From Owenia fusiformis (Eukaryota; Annelida; Polychaeta; Sabellida; Oweniidae): 64,000 nt of DNA. Of the stretch, positions 11,501 to 23,026 are shown one piece after another; within the stretch, counting starts at the first letter, position 1; the number at the start of each line of letters is the position of its first letter. The translations under genes and the position numbers were made by a program. A model generated the notes under the pieces. The model saw nothing but the letters and a program-made list of their open reading frames with translations, was not told the DNA's origin and did not search any database. Where the stretch lies: contig CAIIXF020000003.1 of assembly GCA_903813345.2 (NCBI GenBank), positions 19,482,931 to 19,546,930 on the forward strand, read 5' to 3'.

Positions 11501-14500
11501 ATTACACAATCGATTAGATTAAAGGTAAATGAATGAAACACCTTACTAAAACCATAACATAATCGATTTGATTCAATGAAAGTGAATGAAACATCTTACT
11601 AAAACAATTACACAAACGATTAGGTCAAAGGTAAATGAATGAAACACCTTACTTAACCATTACACAATCGATTTGATTCAATGCAAGTGAATTAAACACC
11701 TTACTAAAACCGGTAAACAATCGATTTGATTCAATGAAAGTGAATGAAACACCTTACTAAAACCATTACACAATCGATTGGATTTAATGAAAAGTGAATG
11801 AAACACCTTACTAAAACCATTACACAATCGATTTGATTCAATGCAAGTGAATTAAACACCTTACTAAAACCGGTAAGCAATCGATTTGATTCAATGAAAG
11901 TGAATGAAACACCTTACTAAAACCATTACACAATCGATTGGATTTAATGAAAAGTGAATGAAACACCTTACTAAAACCATTACACAATCGATTTGATTCA
12001 ATGCAAGTGAATTAAACACCTTACTAAAACCGGTAAACAATCGATTTGATTCAATGTAAGTAAATGAAATACCTTACTAAATCCATAACGCAATCGATTT
12101 GATTCAATGTAAGTGAACGAAACACCTTACTAAAACCATTACACAATCGATTTGATTCAATGCAAGTGAATTAAACACCTTACTAAAACCGGTAAACAAT
12201 CGATTTGATTCAATGAAAGTGAATTAAACACCTTACTAAAACCATTACACAATCGATTGGATTCAATGAAAAGTGAATGAAACACCTTACTAAAACCATT
12301 ACACAATCGATTTGATTCAATGCAAGTGAATTAAACACCTTACTAAAACAGGTAAACAATCGATTTGATTCAATGAAAGTGAATGAAATACCTTACTAAA
12401 ACCCTTACACAATCGAATACATTCAAGGTAAGTGAATTAAACACCTTACCAAATCCATTACGCAAATGATCAGGTTCATGGTATTAGTAAGTGGATGAAA
12501 CACCTCACTAAAACCATTACGCAATCGATTATATTCAAGGTACAATGTAGTTGAATGAAACACCTTACTATAGATCCTAACAACGACCATGCAGGCAGGA
12601 CGAAAACTCTCAAATATATGTCTCATTATTTATTCCTTAGTATATGGGTAGATGGTTCGAAGTGAAGGCATGGATTGGCCGTGGTATCGATGTTGATTCG
12701 TTGTTGGATAACTTTTCAATTATATACACAAAGCAGTCATCTGGTGTTGCTGATATATTTTCAACGGGTACACCGAAAAATAGGTGGGTAAGCATTAAAT
12801 CAATCGAAGGTAGATATATAAACATCAAAGAGATCCGTAACATATTATGCTAGAACCGACATATTCAAAACAGCATGTCAACAAGTGAATCCATTCTGCG
12901 AAAAAATTACGAGAAAAAATTAGAGTTGCGAAGAGGTATTAGATGTATCCTTGAAGACAAAAAAAATGTTTACAAATTTTACAATAATAATATTTTAACT
13001 AAAAATGACCATCTTAAAAATATTACGCAACATATTCTCTTGTATAGTTCTGAATGTTTGCCATTGTTTGGATCGGGGCTGAAGATGCAATTGGTTTCGA
13101 GTAGCGGACGCCATCCGACTAGACTTGCCTATAGAATCACAAATACATCCAGTGGCACATTCGGTAAGTCTGAGATCGATATCCCGACACTAGGATGAAG
13201 ACGTCATCTATAGATAGTCCGAATCACCTTTCTGTGCGCCAATCAACCTATAAAATAACCAATCAAAGGCTAATCTCTCTCCGTTAATAAAAAATCATGA
13301 TTAGACACTCACCCACTGATTTCGTAAATATGACCTATCATAACTTATAATAGGTCATAGTTATTAAGTCATTTAATAACCTTGTAATTTTACATATTCG
13401 TGATATTTTGTAATTAGCACGAATGAAAAATTCGAAACTGGGATTAGGTGTCTGCGTACATCGGAGAGGTTAAGTCACACGTTTCACATTACATGTTTCA
13501 AGAGAACGTATACGTAATACGATTCCCTTTGAATTTTTCAAATTTTGTTCTGCCAGCGACCGAATCATTACAACTGTTTTACATATACCTTCATACTCGA
13601 TGGGTAAATAACACGAAGGGAAGAACTAATTCCAGAGAATCGTAATCACACCCGGTGATCGTGAATATGGGACGGAGGGGGGGAGCAGGCAATTTCTGCT
13701 AGGAAATTCAACAAATCTGGAAGATTTATTTTTTCAAGAAAAAGTTTACTATTGAATTGCTAAATGGATAGGCACACGGTATGGTAGAATATGTTAGGTT
13801 TTCTGGGATTTTTTCTGAAACGATACGCATCTAAGGTATGAGATCTATTAAAAAAGGCGCAAGGCCATCAACAGGCACAAATCAACGTTTTTGCTATAAA
13901 TCAAGCAACAATGGTCTGGACGACCTGTAATAAATACTTGTAAGTGATGTTATCATAACTAAATTAATGTCATTGCTGAATTTATAAAATAAGTTTCCAT
14001 ATGTGAAATAAAAAATAATCGAAAATAATGAATTTGGGACGGAGGGGGGAGGGGACGGAGGGGGGGAGCAATATGTATATAAGACATGATTAGGGATGTT
14101 TCGCGACTTTAAGTCCTTTTACTCCAAATGTCCCCATTTTTCAGTCTCCAGGGGTATATCATCCAGTTTCTTACTAAGTTAATGAGTTCATTTTTCAAAC
14201 ACAAGAATTCGTGTGAAGTTGTTTCACTTTATAGAATTATTACTCCCCCCCTCCGTCCCCTCCCCCCCCCTCCGTCCCATTTTAATTATTTTCGATTATT
14301 TTTTATTTTACGTATGGAAACTTATTTTATAAATTCAGCAATGACATTAATTTAGTTATGATAACATCACTTACAAGTATTTATTACAGGTCGTGTAGTC
14401 CATTGTTGCTTGATTTGTAGCAAAAACTTTGACTTTTGCACGTTGGTTGCGTTGCGCCTTTTTTAATAGATCTTATATCTTAAAAGAGTATCGGTTGAAA

Positions 14501-15616
14501 AATAATCCTAGAATACCTAACATATTTTATCATACCGTGCGCTTATTCAATTTGCAATTCAATCGTAAACTCTGTCTTGAAAAAATAATTTTACCAGATT
14601 TGTTGAATTTTCTAGCGGAAATTGCCTGCTCCCCCTCCGTCCCATTTTCACGATCACCGGGTGTGGTAATTATACACGTTCCCATTTACGTGTTTAGCTT
14701 AACATATCTAATGTTGTTACAAAAACTCTCTTGAATAAATCTAACTTGATGCTGAGCATCGTTTTTCTTTTCGAATGTTCCTGCCAATACTTTCTGATCG
14801 ATATTTTAGTGGACCGGGAGTATTATGTGGTAGACACAGACTTCTACAACTATGCCTTGATCGTAACGTGTGCGTGGGGGAGCATATTATACGCAAACGG
14901 GACATGTCTTCCTGATCCAATGGTTCGTGTTTTGAGTAGGACTACAAACTTGAGAACTGTCGATGAAACACGCGTATATGACATCATTAACAAAGACATA
15001 TGCCACGCCAGTTTTGATGAATTCAGATCAAACATCCACGGCACACGTAAGTTATAGTTTGCAGCATAAGAAAAAAAAGAGTGATATTTACCGACGAAAA
15101 AGTATCTTGAGCTTAGAAGTGAGATTCCTCAAGGAATGCCATTCTGATACCCATAGCATCTTTTTGTTTCACCTGAAACATCTCAGGGCTGAGAAGAAAT
15201 GAGATGTCACGGTTTATCATGATGAAGGAATGCAAAGTCAAACTTCTTATAATTTACAAAGGGTGGGTAGAGTGGCAACAAATTACGTTTAGACTTCCAG
15301 GTCCCAAAATGTCGTCTTGATTCAAAAGGTGACAGTTGCTTCAACAAATATGAAAATCAAACTGTTCAAAACTCCCGAATATCTATACAAATTTGTATGT
15401 ATAGATTCACTTTTTAGCTCTTTCATTTTTTCAGTAACCTGGCTCTTGTGCTTATGTTTTATTTCTTTTTCAGCATGCAACGTAAGTTCTACAGGCGATG
15501 CGCCAGGGCCAGGAATTTCTTCAAGTCCGTGGTTAGAATTGTCATCATGGTTACACTCTTTTGTAGTGTTGATTTCCATTTTCAACTGTTATTCACAAAA
15601 TCAGCTTCTAAAGTGA
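8501..15616 (+). CDS. Lipocalin (ApoD/Lazarillo-like) with predicted GPI-anchor tail
   Basis: Five coding exons fit in phase: 8501-8611, 12641-12783, 13048-13163, 14810-15046 and 15474-15616; 249 codons. Exon 1 gives a signal peptide (MQRVKYVIFFLLTTVNA) and the lead NFDFDK. Exon 2 opens with YMGRWFEVKAW, the GxW lipocalin motif. Exon 4 has YYVVDTDFYNYALIVTCAWG, the TDY motif, then MVRVLSRT in the place of the third motif, and a Cys near the end of the barrel. Exon 5 adds PCNVSS, a small-residue stretch (STGDAPGPGISSS) and a hydrophobic end (SWLHSFVVLISIF), as in GPI-anchored Lazarillo. Lipocalins carry small hydrophobic ligands outside cells. The intron 2 junction (donor GTGGGT at 12784) and exon 3 are the least certain parts. 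A stop at 15055-15057 would be used if the last intron were retained, giving a secreted form. Confidence 0.8.
8793..9880. mobile_element. Mariner-type DNA transposon remnant with long inverted ends
   Basis: The ends match as inverted repeats of about 194 bp (8793-8986 and 9687-9880), starting CGAGGGGTGATCAATAAG, and are flanked by TA on both sides, the Tc1/mariner target. The inside (minus strand, 9130-9504) encodes a decayed transposase tail: HMDNA and then APYCPDLPTCDSFI, which matches the mariner YSPDLAPCDFFLF signature holding the last catalytic Asp. At 1088 bp it is a little shorter than usual and the transposase is not intact. It sits in the first intron of the lipocalin gene. Confidence 0.85.
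9890..10055 (+). repeat. Single unit of a ~165-bp repeat family
   Basis: Contains ACGCGTAGACAAAACTTTAC, AAAATACAAAATTGCCGCC, TTTACCCAGAATGCCAAAA and CATACTAAGAATCAT in this order, matching the tandem units at 55.56-56.44 kb. The left flank of the mariner element (8755-8792) has part of the same unit (ACTAATCAGTTCGAGAT), so the transposon may have landed in or next to this repeat. Confidence 0.7.
10114..10436. mobile_element. Short inverted-repeat element (MITE)
   Basis: Ends are inverted: GCTGCAACCAAGGAGGATTG with GGCTCCC on the left, and the complement of GGAGGATTGGCTCCC with GCAGC on the right. About 320 bp, no coding capacity. Target-site duplication not clear. Lies in lipocalin intron 1. 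Confidence 0.6.
10702..11645. repeat. Perfect 472-bp tandem duplication
   Basis: The blocks 10702-11173 and 11174-11645 read identical base for base, including unique sequence (ACGCAAGCGACCTGCC to the AATAAAGGGTGTTTCAC part) and the first satellite monomers. Either a very recent duplication or an assembly artefact. Confidence 0.9.
10850..12570. repeat. ~53-bp satellite array with 160-bp higher-order period
   Basis: Monomers of about 53 bp carry CCTTACTAAAACCATTACAC, AATCGATTTGATTCAATG and AAGTGAATGAAACA. From 11680 to 12325 the variant ATGCAAGTGAATTAAACACC recurs at 11681, 11841, 12001, 12160 and 12320, that is every 160 bp or three monomers, so a higher-order unit has spread. Each monomer holds the palindrome ATCGAT. 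Located in lipocalin intron 1; it has no spacers and is not a CRISPR array. Confidence 0.93.
13647..14665. mobile_element. 1.02-kb foldback DNA element with 5-bp target duplication
   Basis: Two arms of about 430 bp (near 13647-14078 and 14233-14665) are inverted copies. The ends read CACACCCGGTGATCGTGAA and its complement, flanked by GTAAT at 13642-13646 and 14666-14670, a 5-bp target duplication. Inner arm ends carry G-rich GGGACGGAGGGGGG tracts. No transposase frame is seen, so it is non-autonomous. It sits in lipocalin intron 3; its transcript would form a long hairpin. Confidence 0.85.
15140..15222 (+). repeat. ~85-bp dispersed hairpin module, copy 1
   Basis: Order of words: ATTCTGATACCCATAGCATC, GTTTCACCTGAAAC, ATCTCAGGGCTGAGA, GAGATGTCACGGTTTATCAT. 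The two middle words are near-palindromes. In lipocalin intron 4. Other copies at 47819-47901 (minus), 50238-50320 and a diverged one at 53590-53670. Confidence 0.75.
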
Positions 15617-15677
15617 AGTATGCTGCTATGTGTGGAACTTCAGATATAAGTTGCAAATTACACTTGACTTATTATAA

Positions 15678-16396
15678 CAAGATAATGAAGCTTCGTGGAA
15701 GTATGTATCTAATGTTAAAGAATTACTGTGTAAACGAGGTCTCGATGATGTAATTTATAGAAGAGATTGTGATTGGTATGACAACTATTTGTCTATTTGC
15801 AAGGATGAATATGTTAATGAGTTTCACACTAGTATTAAGGAATATAGCTCCTTAAAATTTTATTCAAAAATCAAGAAACACACTAATTTAGAGAACTACC
15901 TGAAACAAAACAATGACTTCTATGGATCAAAGCTCAAATTCTTAGCAAGATGTAACAAATTTGCTCTATATTCCAATTATGAATCACAAAGAAAGACAGA
16001 TGGAAAATGCATATTATGTAAAGATAATGTAGATGACTCTATCCAACACAGACTTGTAGAATGTTCTTTCTTTAACAAAGAAAGAACACACTTCTATTGT
16101 AAGTTACTAGACAAATGCAATGAGAATGTGTTTAATTATTTTATATCCTGTACCTCAGAAAATAAACTCTATTTTATGTTAGGTGATGATGTTCTCAGTC
16201 AATGGGGGCACGATCAATTTTATATTGTAGATGGACTGGTAAAACAGTTTTTAACAAAGATTTTTAAACCTGACTTATAAGAACGATTTTAGATATTTTA
16301 ATGATCATGTATGTATTTTGACTGTAGACGCACCTAAATATTTTTAGTGTGCCACTGATTTAAAAGTGTACGTCTAAATAATAAATAAATAAATAT
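15678..16396 (+). pseudogene. 5'-truncated LINE: C-terminal end and tail
   Basis: An open frame from 15678 to 16280 reads through WKYVSNVKELLCKRGLDDVI and later CILCKDNVDDSIQHRLVEC, the C-terminal zinc-finger pattern of LINE proteins. After the stop, about 100 bases of 3' UTR end in TAAA repeats (16378-16396). The upstream reverse transcriptase is missing, so it is a dead 5'-truncated copy, of a family different from the 4.3-8.1 kb element. It lies directly behind the lipocalin stop codon and may supply that gene's 3' UTR. Confidence 0.8.
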
Positions 16397-17128
16397 GAAA
16401 CAGAATAAAAGCTTCTCGTTAAAGATTGATCTGTAAATGTAAAAGCATTCTTAGAAACGAAATCGTACTTATTTATTTACTAGAATATAGTAATCAAAAT
16501 AAAACGTCCATATAAAATACATATTATAATGTAACTGCTTATATTGTAACCCAACTTACTTGAACTCTGTTTACACCTGGACTGTCACATGCAGTGCACC
16601 AAAAACTGAACTTATTACACCGTTTTCACTCCTCACTCAAAAGTAAATACAAAAGAAATCAAATTTTACTCTGTACCTGACCTAGTCTGTTACATGCAGT
16701 GCAATGAACCTGGAGTAATTCAACCGCTCACTGTTTTACTCACTTGCCTCTTGTTGAATAGTCTATGCAAAAGAAATCACATTTTTAGTTGGATCATGGA
16801 CCATATACCTTTCATAAGACTCGGTGTGGGGTTAAAGAAAGATAAACCATTCGTATCGGGTCTAAGGAAGACATAATGGCCATGGGTCTTCGGCCTTGGC
16901 AACCATTTCACTAATAATACCCAGCGCTCATTCGTGGTTAATCCATTACAGAAACAACATATCCAATTGCACATATTTATTCATCATTTTCATGATTGAA
17001 ATCGAAACGGAAGATTTTTGAGTCCTGTATTTTGAACTTTCTATGACAGGAAACAGATTTTCAAAATGAATACTGGATAAAACGTCATCAGTTCTAAGTT
17101 TGGTTAGAATACCTACACAGGAACATAA
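16397..17128. other. No gene seen
   Basis: AT-rich intergenic DNA after the LINE fragment. The short frames here have no family signature and no plausible splice context. Confidence 0.5.
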
Positions 17129-17309
17129 CAGGCTCGTAGCCAGCTTTTGGCAAGGGGTTCACTTTTCGAAAATTGCCAGTGGTTCGCATTTGACACATGC
17201 GGCCCAAAATCATTTGAAAACTGATCAGAATATTGAAAAACTGCATGTTTTTTAAAGAATTTTTGGTCAAGGGGGTTTGCATACTCTGAACCTCCTGGCT
17301 ACAGGACAG
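17129..17309. mobile_element. CAGGCCCGTAGCC-type MITE, copy A (diverged)
   Basis: Starts CAGGCTCGTAGCCAG and ends CCTGGCTACAGG. The inside shares CAAGGGGTTC, AACTGCATG and AAAGAATTTTTGG with the other copies. Target duplication not preserved. Confidence 0.7.
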
Positions 17310-17552
17310 TGCAATCTGATGTTATTGGTATGAGTATTGACTATTTTCTAATAATTGTAGTGTGGTGATACGATTTTTTACTGAAATTATTAATATATTT
17401 GAAAAATAACTCAAGCATGATCATCGGACATTTCGTAGATGTCAGCATACTTGTCTTTTACTCAGGCGTGGCGGGTTCAATTCCCAGATACATTTTCTTG
17501 ATCCTTTTATACATGATACATAGTCATTTTATTACTTTTAAGGGTTTAAATT

Positions 17553-17767
17553 CAGGCCCGTAGCCAGGATTTGCCAAGGGGGGGGTTCAGTTTTCAAAAA
17601 TTCCCAGGGGGGGTTCACATTTGAGAATTTTGGCCCAAATATGGCTAAAATCACTTGAAAAGTGCACAAAATGGTGAAAAACTGCATGATTTTGAAAGAA
17701 TTTTTGGCCAGGGGGGGGGGGGTTCGCCCGAACCCTGCGAACCCCCCCCCCCCTGGCTACGGGCCTG
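17553..17767. mobile_element. CAGGCCCGTAGCC-type MITE, copy B (best preserved)
   Basis: Perfect 16-bp terminal inverted repeats CAGGCCCGTAGCCAGG, with AAATT on both sides (17548-17552 and 17768-17772) as a 5-bp target duplication. The inside is asymmetric, with G-tracts on the left and a G/C-tract pair on the right. Non-coding, 215 bp. Confidence 0.88.
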
Positions 17768-17772
17768 AAATT

Positions 17773-20700
17773 ATAGATTAAACGATTGTATTTCCCCTAA
17801 AACGAACTTATCATTGCTTATGTTAGCATACTATGTATTCGAACAACATATCTTGAAGAGAACTCGAAGAAGGTGAATCTTATCCTCATTCAAAACCAAT
17901 AAATGTTAAAAATAGGAATTTTTCATGTAATTGAAAATAGCTAAAACTAAAATGATTTTTTCTAATTGTTTTATGTATTTTAAAATAATATGCTTTTATC
18001 TTTATTCGGTCAGCATACTTATTGATCAGTCCGGTTGTAAATAACTTTGAAAATTCGCTAATAAGTTGTGAATTTCGTGAATTTGCTGATGTAACAGGAC
18101 AACACGCCCATGAAAACATGTCATATCTCAGTTATAAATGGTCGCATCTTTTCATTTTGGTTTTTTTGGCATAGAAAACATTCAGTCAGAGTGTGATGAC
18201 AGCAGTGTATTTGCTTCTCACCTACTACCGATTATATATACCCATTATAGTAAGTGTACAATTTATTCTGTGAAAAACGTCACGGTCGTTAAAACAGACC
18301 CAGACGACAGTAGGGAAACTCGAGATAGATTAATTATCCGTGGTTATAAAGTCTTTAGTACAGTTTATCAGACCAAAGTGTTACAAATCGTGATAATAGT
18401 TGTGATTGAATTATAATGAACATGATCTGAAAAATTCTGAAAATTCACCGTTTTGCTTGTGAAAAACGACCGTGATGTTACTCATATATTGACAGTAGTC
18501 TTGTTGGAAATGGGGCAATTTTCAAGAAAAACAATATGACCACTCCATCATAACATAAAAGGATATTCGATATAACAAGCATTACCTCATCTATGAACTG
18601 ATATTGTGCAAAACTGTGACAATCGTCACGCGTGAAAAACGTCACGGTTATAGCATTGAACTCAAAGCAGTAATTAGCCATTTCTATAAATCCCAGATAG
18701 ATTGATTTCATTTTATATTATGACCCATATTCTAAAAACACATGTTTAAAAGTAATTCAGAGACTACGCATAAAGATCAACCCATAGGCAAGGAAACGGA
18801 AACACCTAACGAATTTGCACTTTTGTAAATGTGCTTTTTACATTGTATACGTCTTTACAATAATACGTAACATGCAAGCAAATGACAAGTTATTTGGAAA
18901 TTCCATAAGCATACTTTATCGGAAAAGTCATAAGAAAAAATGTTATATGAAGACCATTAAAGCCCAAAATAGTTGACCCTCAGTAAATAACATTTCGTTC
19001 AGTGTATTCCCGGGGATCGCTGAATTCAATCATAAAGTCACTTAATGTTTGCATTCTGTTTTCTTTTCAATGAATGCAATTGTAACTAATGGAGAACAGC
19101 ATAAACCGAAAACTCTAGTTAAGTAATATGAGCGATTACAGCTTTTCAACGATGTTTTCGTGTTATAATTAATTTTTATTTATTTCAATTCCATTTGTAC
19201 GATCTGTATATGATCTGTAATATTCAATATGCCTTTGCGAAAAGCAATTCGTTAAGCAATCCCCGAGAATATTAAAGAAAATGTAAGGCAAGCAATGCAA
19301 AAAACACTCCTCTCTGAAATATATCGCCAACAGACTAGCAAAAAGAAATCAGCACAAAATGCACGCTTCGAGAATGGAGGCAACAAAGCGAGATTAATTC
19401 TTTCAATGTTCTCTTTCTCTAAAACAAAACCGGGATAACTCATTGCACTGAATATTAAACTTCCAGAACTTCAAAGAAAAAATGAAAATCACAGGAAAGA
19501 ATTGAGTTTATGCTGAGAGTTTTGCTATGTGATATCAGAAACCGTTGAAAAAGTATCGAGTCTGACAAAAAATTCGTTCTAGGACTAGCGACTTAACTTA
19601 GCTCGAAAGAAGCAAAACATAACGATAAGAACGTTTTCAGTGGCCATGAAAAATGACCTTGTGATGAGATCGGGGCATCGATGAAGCGCTCCGCAGACCA
19701 AAAGAAAATTTCATATTCACAGTGCAGATGATTTTTATGCAATATCATTCTTATATCTAGTCTATACGTAGCCGGGTCAGGCGCACACTTTAACAGATTT
19801 TAAATGAAAAAGTTTCTCTTTAAATTTGAAATCTTTATAAGGGACTTTTCTGATGCATGATTGAATGCCTTTAATGTCATTTGGAATGAACATGTACATG
19901 GCTGCCCTGCTGTTTGTGGCGCATGCAGGAAAGACTTCACTACGTCACCCTGCAGTTGTCAAGTAAACACCCATAGTAAAAATTTCTCAAATTGTAAAAA
20001 ACAAATTAAAGTGTCTTACCTCAAACACTAAAAGAGATTAAAAGGGAACTAGGGCGATTAGGTGCTTGACGACATGGCATTTGCACCATCGATGTAAAGT
20101 GTAAAAGCGCTGGTTTCTTGAATCAGTGAAAAGTTTTGGTGAAGTTGATTCAAAAAGATAAATAAAGCGGTGTGCACATAGTTATTGAAAATAGAAAAGA
20201 GGTGTTCAGTACATATAAACTATGATTGCATACGAGTCCACATATGTAACATGTACGTAACTGCTTTTTCCTTGGACTTTATGTCGAGTTTTGAGGGAAA
20301 ATTAAACATAAAGGTGATAATATAAGACAAAAATACAAACTTGTTTCTCAATTCACCTAGCTATAGTCATCAAAAATGACCATTCTTGAATTAAGACTTC
20401 TCTTAAGTGAACATATACATTGTAACTCATTGTCATTTGTTTCCAATTTTCTTGTGAAAAACGACACGCGGAAAATTGGTGAACCAGTCGAATGATCATT
20501 GCTCCCAAAATAATTTTTTTATCATTTTCTATTCGTCTAAAGCATCATTTTTCATGACCGAATCGATTCATGTTCAAATAGGATCGACCCCTTTCAATTT
20601 TACTCAAATTAAAAACACAACGTACATGTATGAAAAAAATCGAGAAAAATGATGGATTCGGATGTTTCATGATACTTGAAGTCCAAATTCATTTATGATT

Positions 20701-21205
20701 TTAAAGGACAGGAGAGTAGCAAGAGAAAAGTCCTTGGTTTTTTGAAAATGTTGCATTCTAATGTGAATATCTTGGCATATAATCACGGACCGAAACTGTG
20801 AAAATCGTCACGTTTGAGACGGGCCCTAATTTCAATTTGAAATTCCACCTATTGTTCCTCGGAGTTTACTTCAATGCTTTGGGTAACGTGTGTATAAATG
20901 TATACAGATACATACTACATGTCTATTTGAAAAAATCATTTTATTGCTTTTTTTGAATTTTTAACAAAATTTGTTTCACACTTAAGCCGTTTTCAGTGTC
21001 CTACGTAATGTATTCACTTGAAACGAGCTAAAAAGCAAACCTAAGATTAGATTAAGTATATTTAATTATTTATTGTTAGGTGCCATGCAGCTTTATTGTT
21101 TTTTGCTTTTTCTGGATAATATATGACAAATGTTATGTGTATATATAGGTCTATTTATTTTCCAAATATAATGAATAATATAAGAGCATCATATAGCCAA
21201 TATAA
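17773..21205. other. Gene-poor stretch with a recurring GTGAAAAACGTCACG word
   Basis: No exon series or known domain could be found on either strand. The word GTGAAAAACG(T/A)C(A/C)CG or a close form recurs near 18268, 18452, 18628, 20453 and 20797. The first three are about 180 bp apart, which suggests the remains of an old tandem repeat. Confidence 0.4.
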
Positions 21206-21566
21206 GGTGATTAATTCACCCCGGAATAGTCTGACAACGGTAAAGTCAGATACCGTTGTCTTCAATCACTTGGTCCTCGTTTCACGGGACTTAATCGTCG
21301 CTAATTCTGTACATGTATTAAGCTCTTGTGATGATGTATCATATGAAATCCCAATTTCGATCAAATTGGGTCGTGAATGGCCACAATATAGCGTCTTCGA
21401 TATCGTGAATTTGGGATAATTTACAAAGACAACGGCATATGCGACGATAAAGCCCCGTGAAACGAGGACCAAGTGATTGAAGAGTTGAAGCGACGGTTAT
21501 GTTCGCCATTTATGACAACAGTATCTGACTTTACCGTTGTCAGGCTATTCCGGTGTGTAATTACAA
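21206..21566. mobile_element. MITE with ~100-bp inverted ends
   Basis: Left end CCCCGGAATAGTCTGACAAC, then GGTAAAGTCAGATACCGTTG, TTCAATCACTTGGTCCTCG and TTTCACGGGACTTAATCGTCG; the right end is the reverse complement with an extra insert of about 35 bp (GTTGAAGCGACGGTTATG area). About 360 bp, non-coding, next to the 3' end of the first membrane-protein gene. Confidence 0.8.
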
Positions 21567-21853
21567 TCATAAAGTCCATGAGGGTAAGACCTTAGAGTGT
21601 AATACATGTATTTTATAATATATGCAGGAGAATATATGCAGCAGCACGTGAAAAAGTTACATAGATCTGTCAGGGATGTTACGTTTGCTCCCCGTTTGCT
21701 GCTTCCTTGACTGAAACTAGGGTTGCGGAGGGGTACAGTATACCTGCCAATGATATTCCACGACAGCCTTCGGTTGATTTCACCAAGTCCTATGACTACG
21801 GGGTTTAAAACACTTTTTCTGATCTGAAATTCCTTGTTTCACCAAGTATTGTA

Positions 21854-23026
21854 TTATCTATCACCTACATTAGCATACATATATTCGCGAGGAACCAATA
21901 TGAATTCAGTCACGGGAAGATTGCCCGATTCCATCACGTGTAACGTATTCTCTTTTTTCTTCGCTCCAGTTTCTAACGTCGAGTTTTTCTTGTGAATTCC
22001 AATTTTAGATCGAAGGTTAACTTCCACAGGAAAGCGTACCACTTTAATGCCCTCTGTATCCTTGGTTTGAATCGTAGAGGTTTTCCTAAGAATTCCAATT
22101 TTAGATCGTGAGTCAACTTCCACTGGAAATCGTATCACATTGATGCCATCTGATTTGGGGACTGCATCCCCTGAAGGTTGATTGTTGATGTATGCGTCAA
22201 TCTGTTTGTTGATTTCACTTGTATTATAGTAGTTATACGGACTCAGGTACTGGACGCTATTTATAGGTGGCGCCTCTGTAGCAGATTCTGCGCCATCAGG
22301 TGTAGCAGGCGCATGCGCATTGTCTTCTTTCTCGCCATTGAGGGATGCAAACTGACGGGAGTCATATTGCGCTGGTGCTGTGTGAGGCACCGTCGATAAC
22401 GGAACAACGCTCTGTGTTTCCGATAAGCTAGGTTGAGAGGTTTCCGTTTGGGTTTCGGAAGATTGTCGTACATGGTACCCTTCTCTTTTGGCCACATTCT
22501 CACTTTCTGGCTTTGGAGGAAATCTCAGAGGTTCATTTGATGGAGGTGGGATGAATGACAACTGCTCTTTCAGATATTGTTTTTCCAAGAATTGTCGCCT
22601 ATTGTGTCTCCCTAAAATAAAGATATGCGCTACATGTACATTCATATGCGTAGTAAGCCTACAATGGCCCAAAATGTTGAAATTTGGTCCCTCGATTATC
22701 AGATCCACTCATGCAGTATGTGCACCGAGGATTTCCGTGATTTAACTAAGTTGAAGTCAATCTACGATAAAGGATGAAGACTTACGACATCTTCTGACAA
22801 TCCTTACATGTTTATCACTAAACTAAAACGACCGATCGCTGATTCATAAATACAATTAACCCACATAGAATAAGAAGCAGACAATGTCATTATACTTACT
22901 CCAAAAGTAATATGCCACCCAGGCAATAAGGATCAGGAAAAGTAATAAAAGTACAATCCCAGCAGAGATGAGTCCAATTTCAAGGGGAGTAAATGTAATG
23001 AGGGTGTTGTTGGACTGGTTATCCAT
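21854..23026 (-). CDS. Unknown single-pass membrane protein, paralog 1
   Basis: Two exons on the minus strand: 23026-22900 and 22611-21854, about 294 codons, phase kept (TGG A | GG AGA). Start chosen at MDNQSNNTLITFTPLEIG because this exon is conserved, with the same length of 127 bases, in the neighbour at 26317. A very short outside segment is followed by one hydrophobic helix (LISAGIVLLLLFLILIAWVA, then YYFW) and a stop-transfer cluster RRHNRRQ. There is no classical signal peptide, so a type III topology is likely. The long cytoplasmic part is Pro/Ser/Gln rich and ends with two copies of a motif, GINVIRFPVEVDSRSKIGI and GIKVVRFPVEVNLRSKIGI. Another block shared with the paralog is LSPYNYYNTSEINKQIDAYI. 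I do not recognise the family and assign no function. Confidence 0.78.

Noticed and set aside
10850-12570. Regular repeats resembling a CRISPR array
   Set aside because: Repeats are contiguous with no unique spacers, no cas genes are near, and the context is an animal intron.
12875-13198. 107-codon frame as an independent small gene
   Set aside because: Its second half fits the lipocalin exon 3 in phase with splice sites at both ends; the first half is intron.
18138-18416. 92-codon frame in the gene-poor stretch
   Set aside because: Overlaps the recurring GTGAAAAACGTCACG word and has no family signature or splice context.
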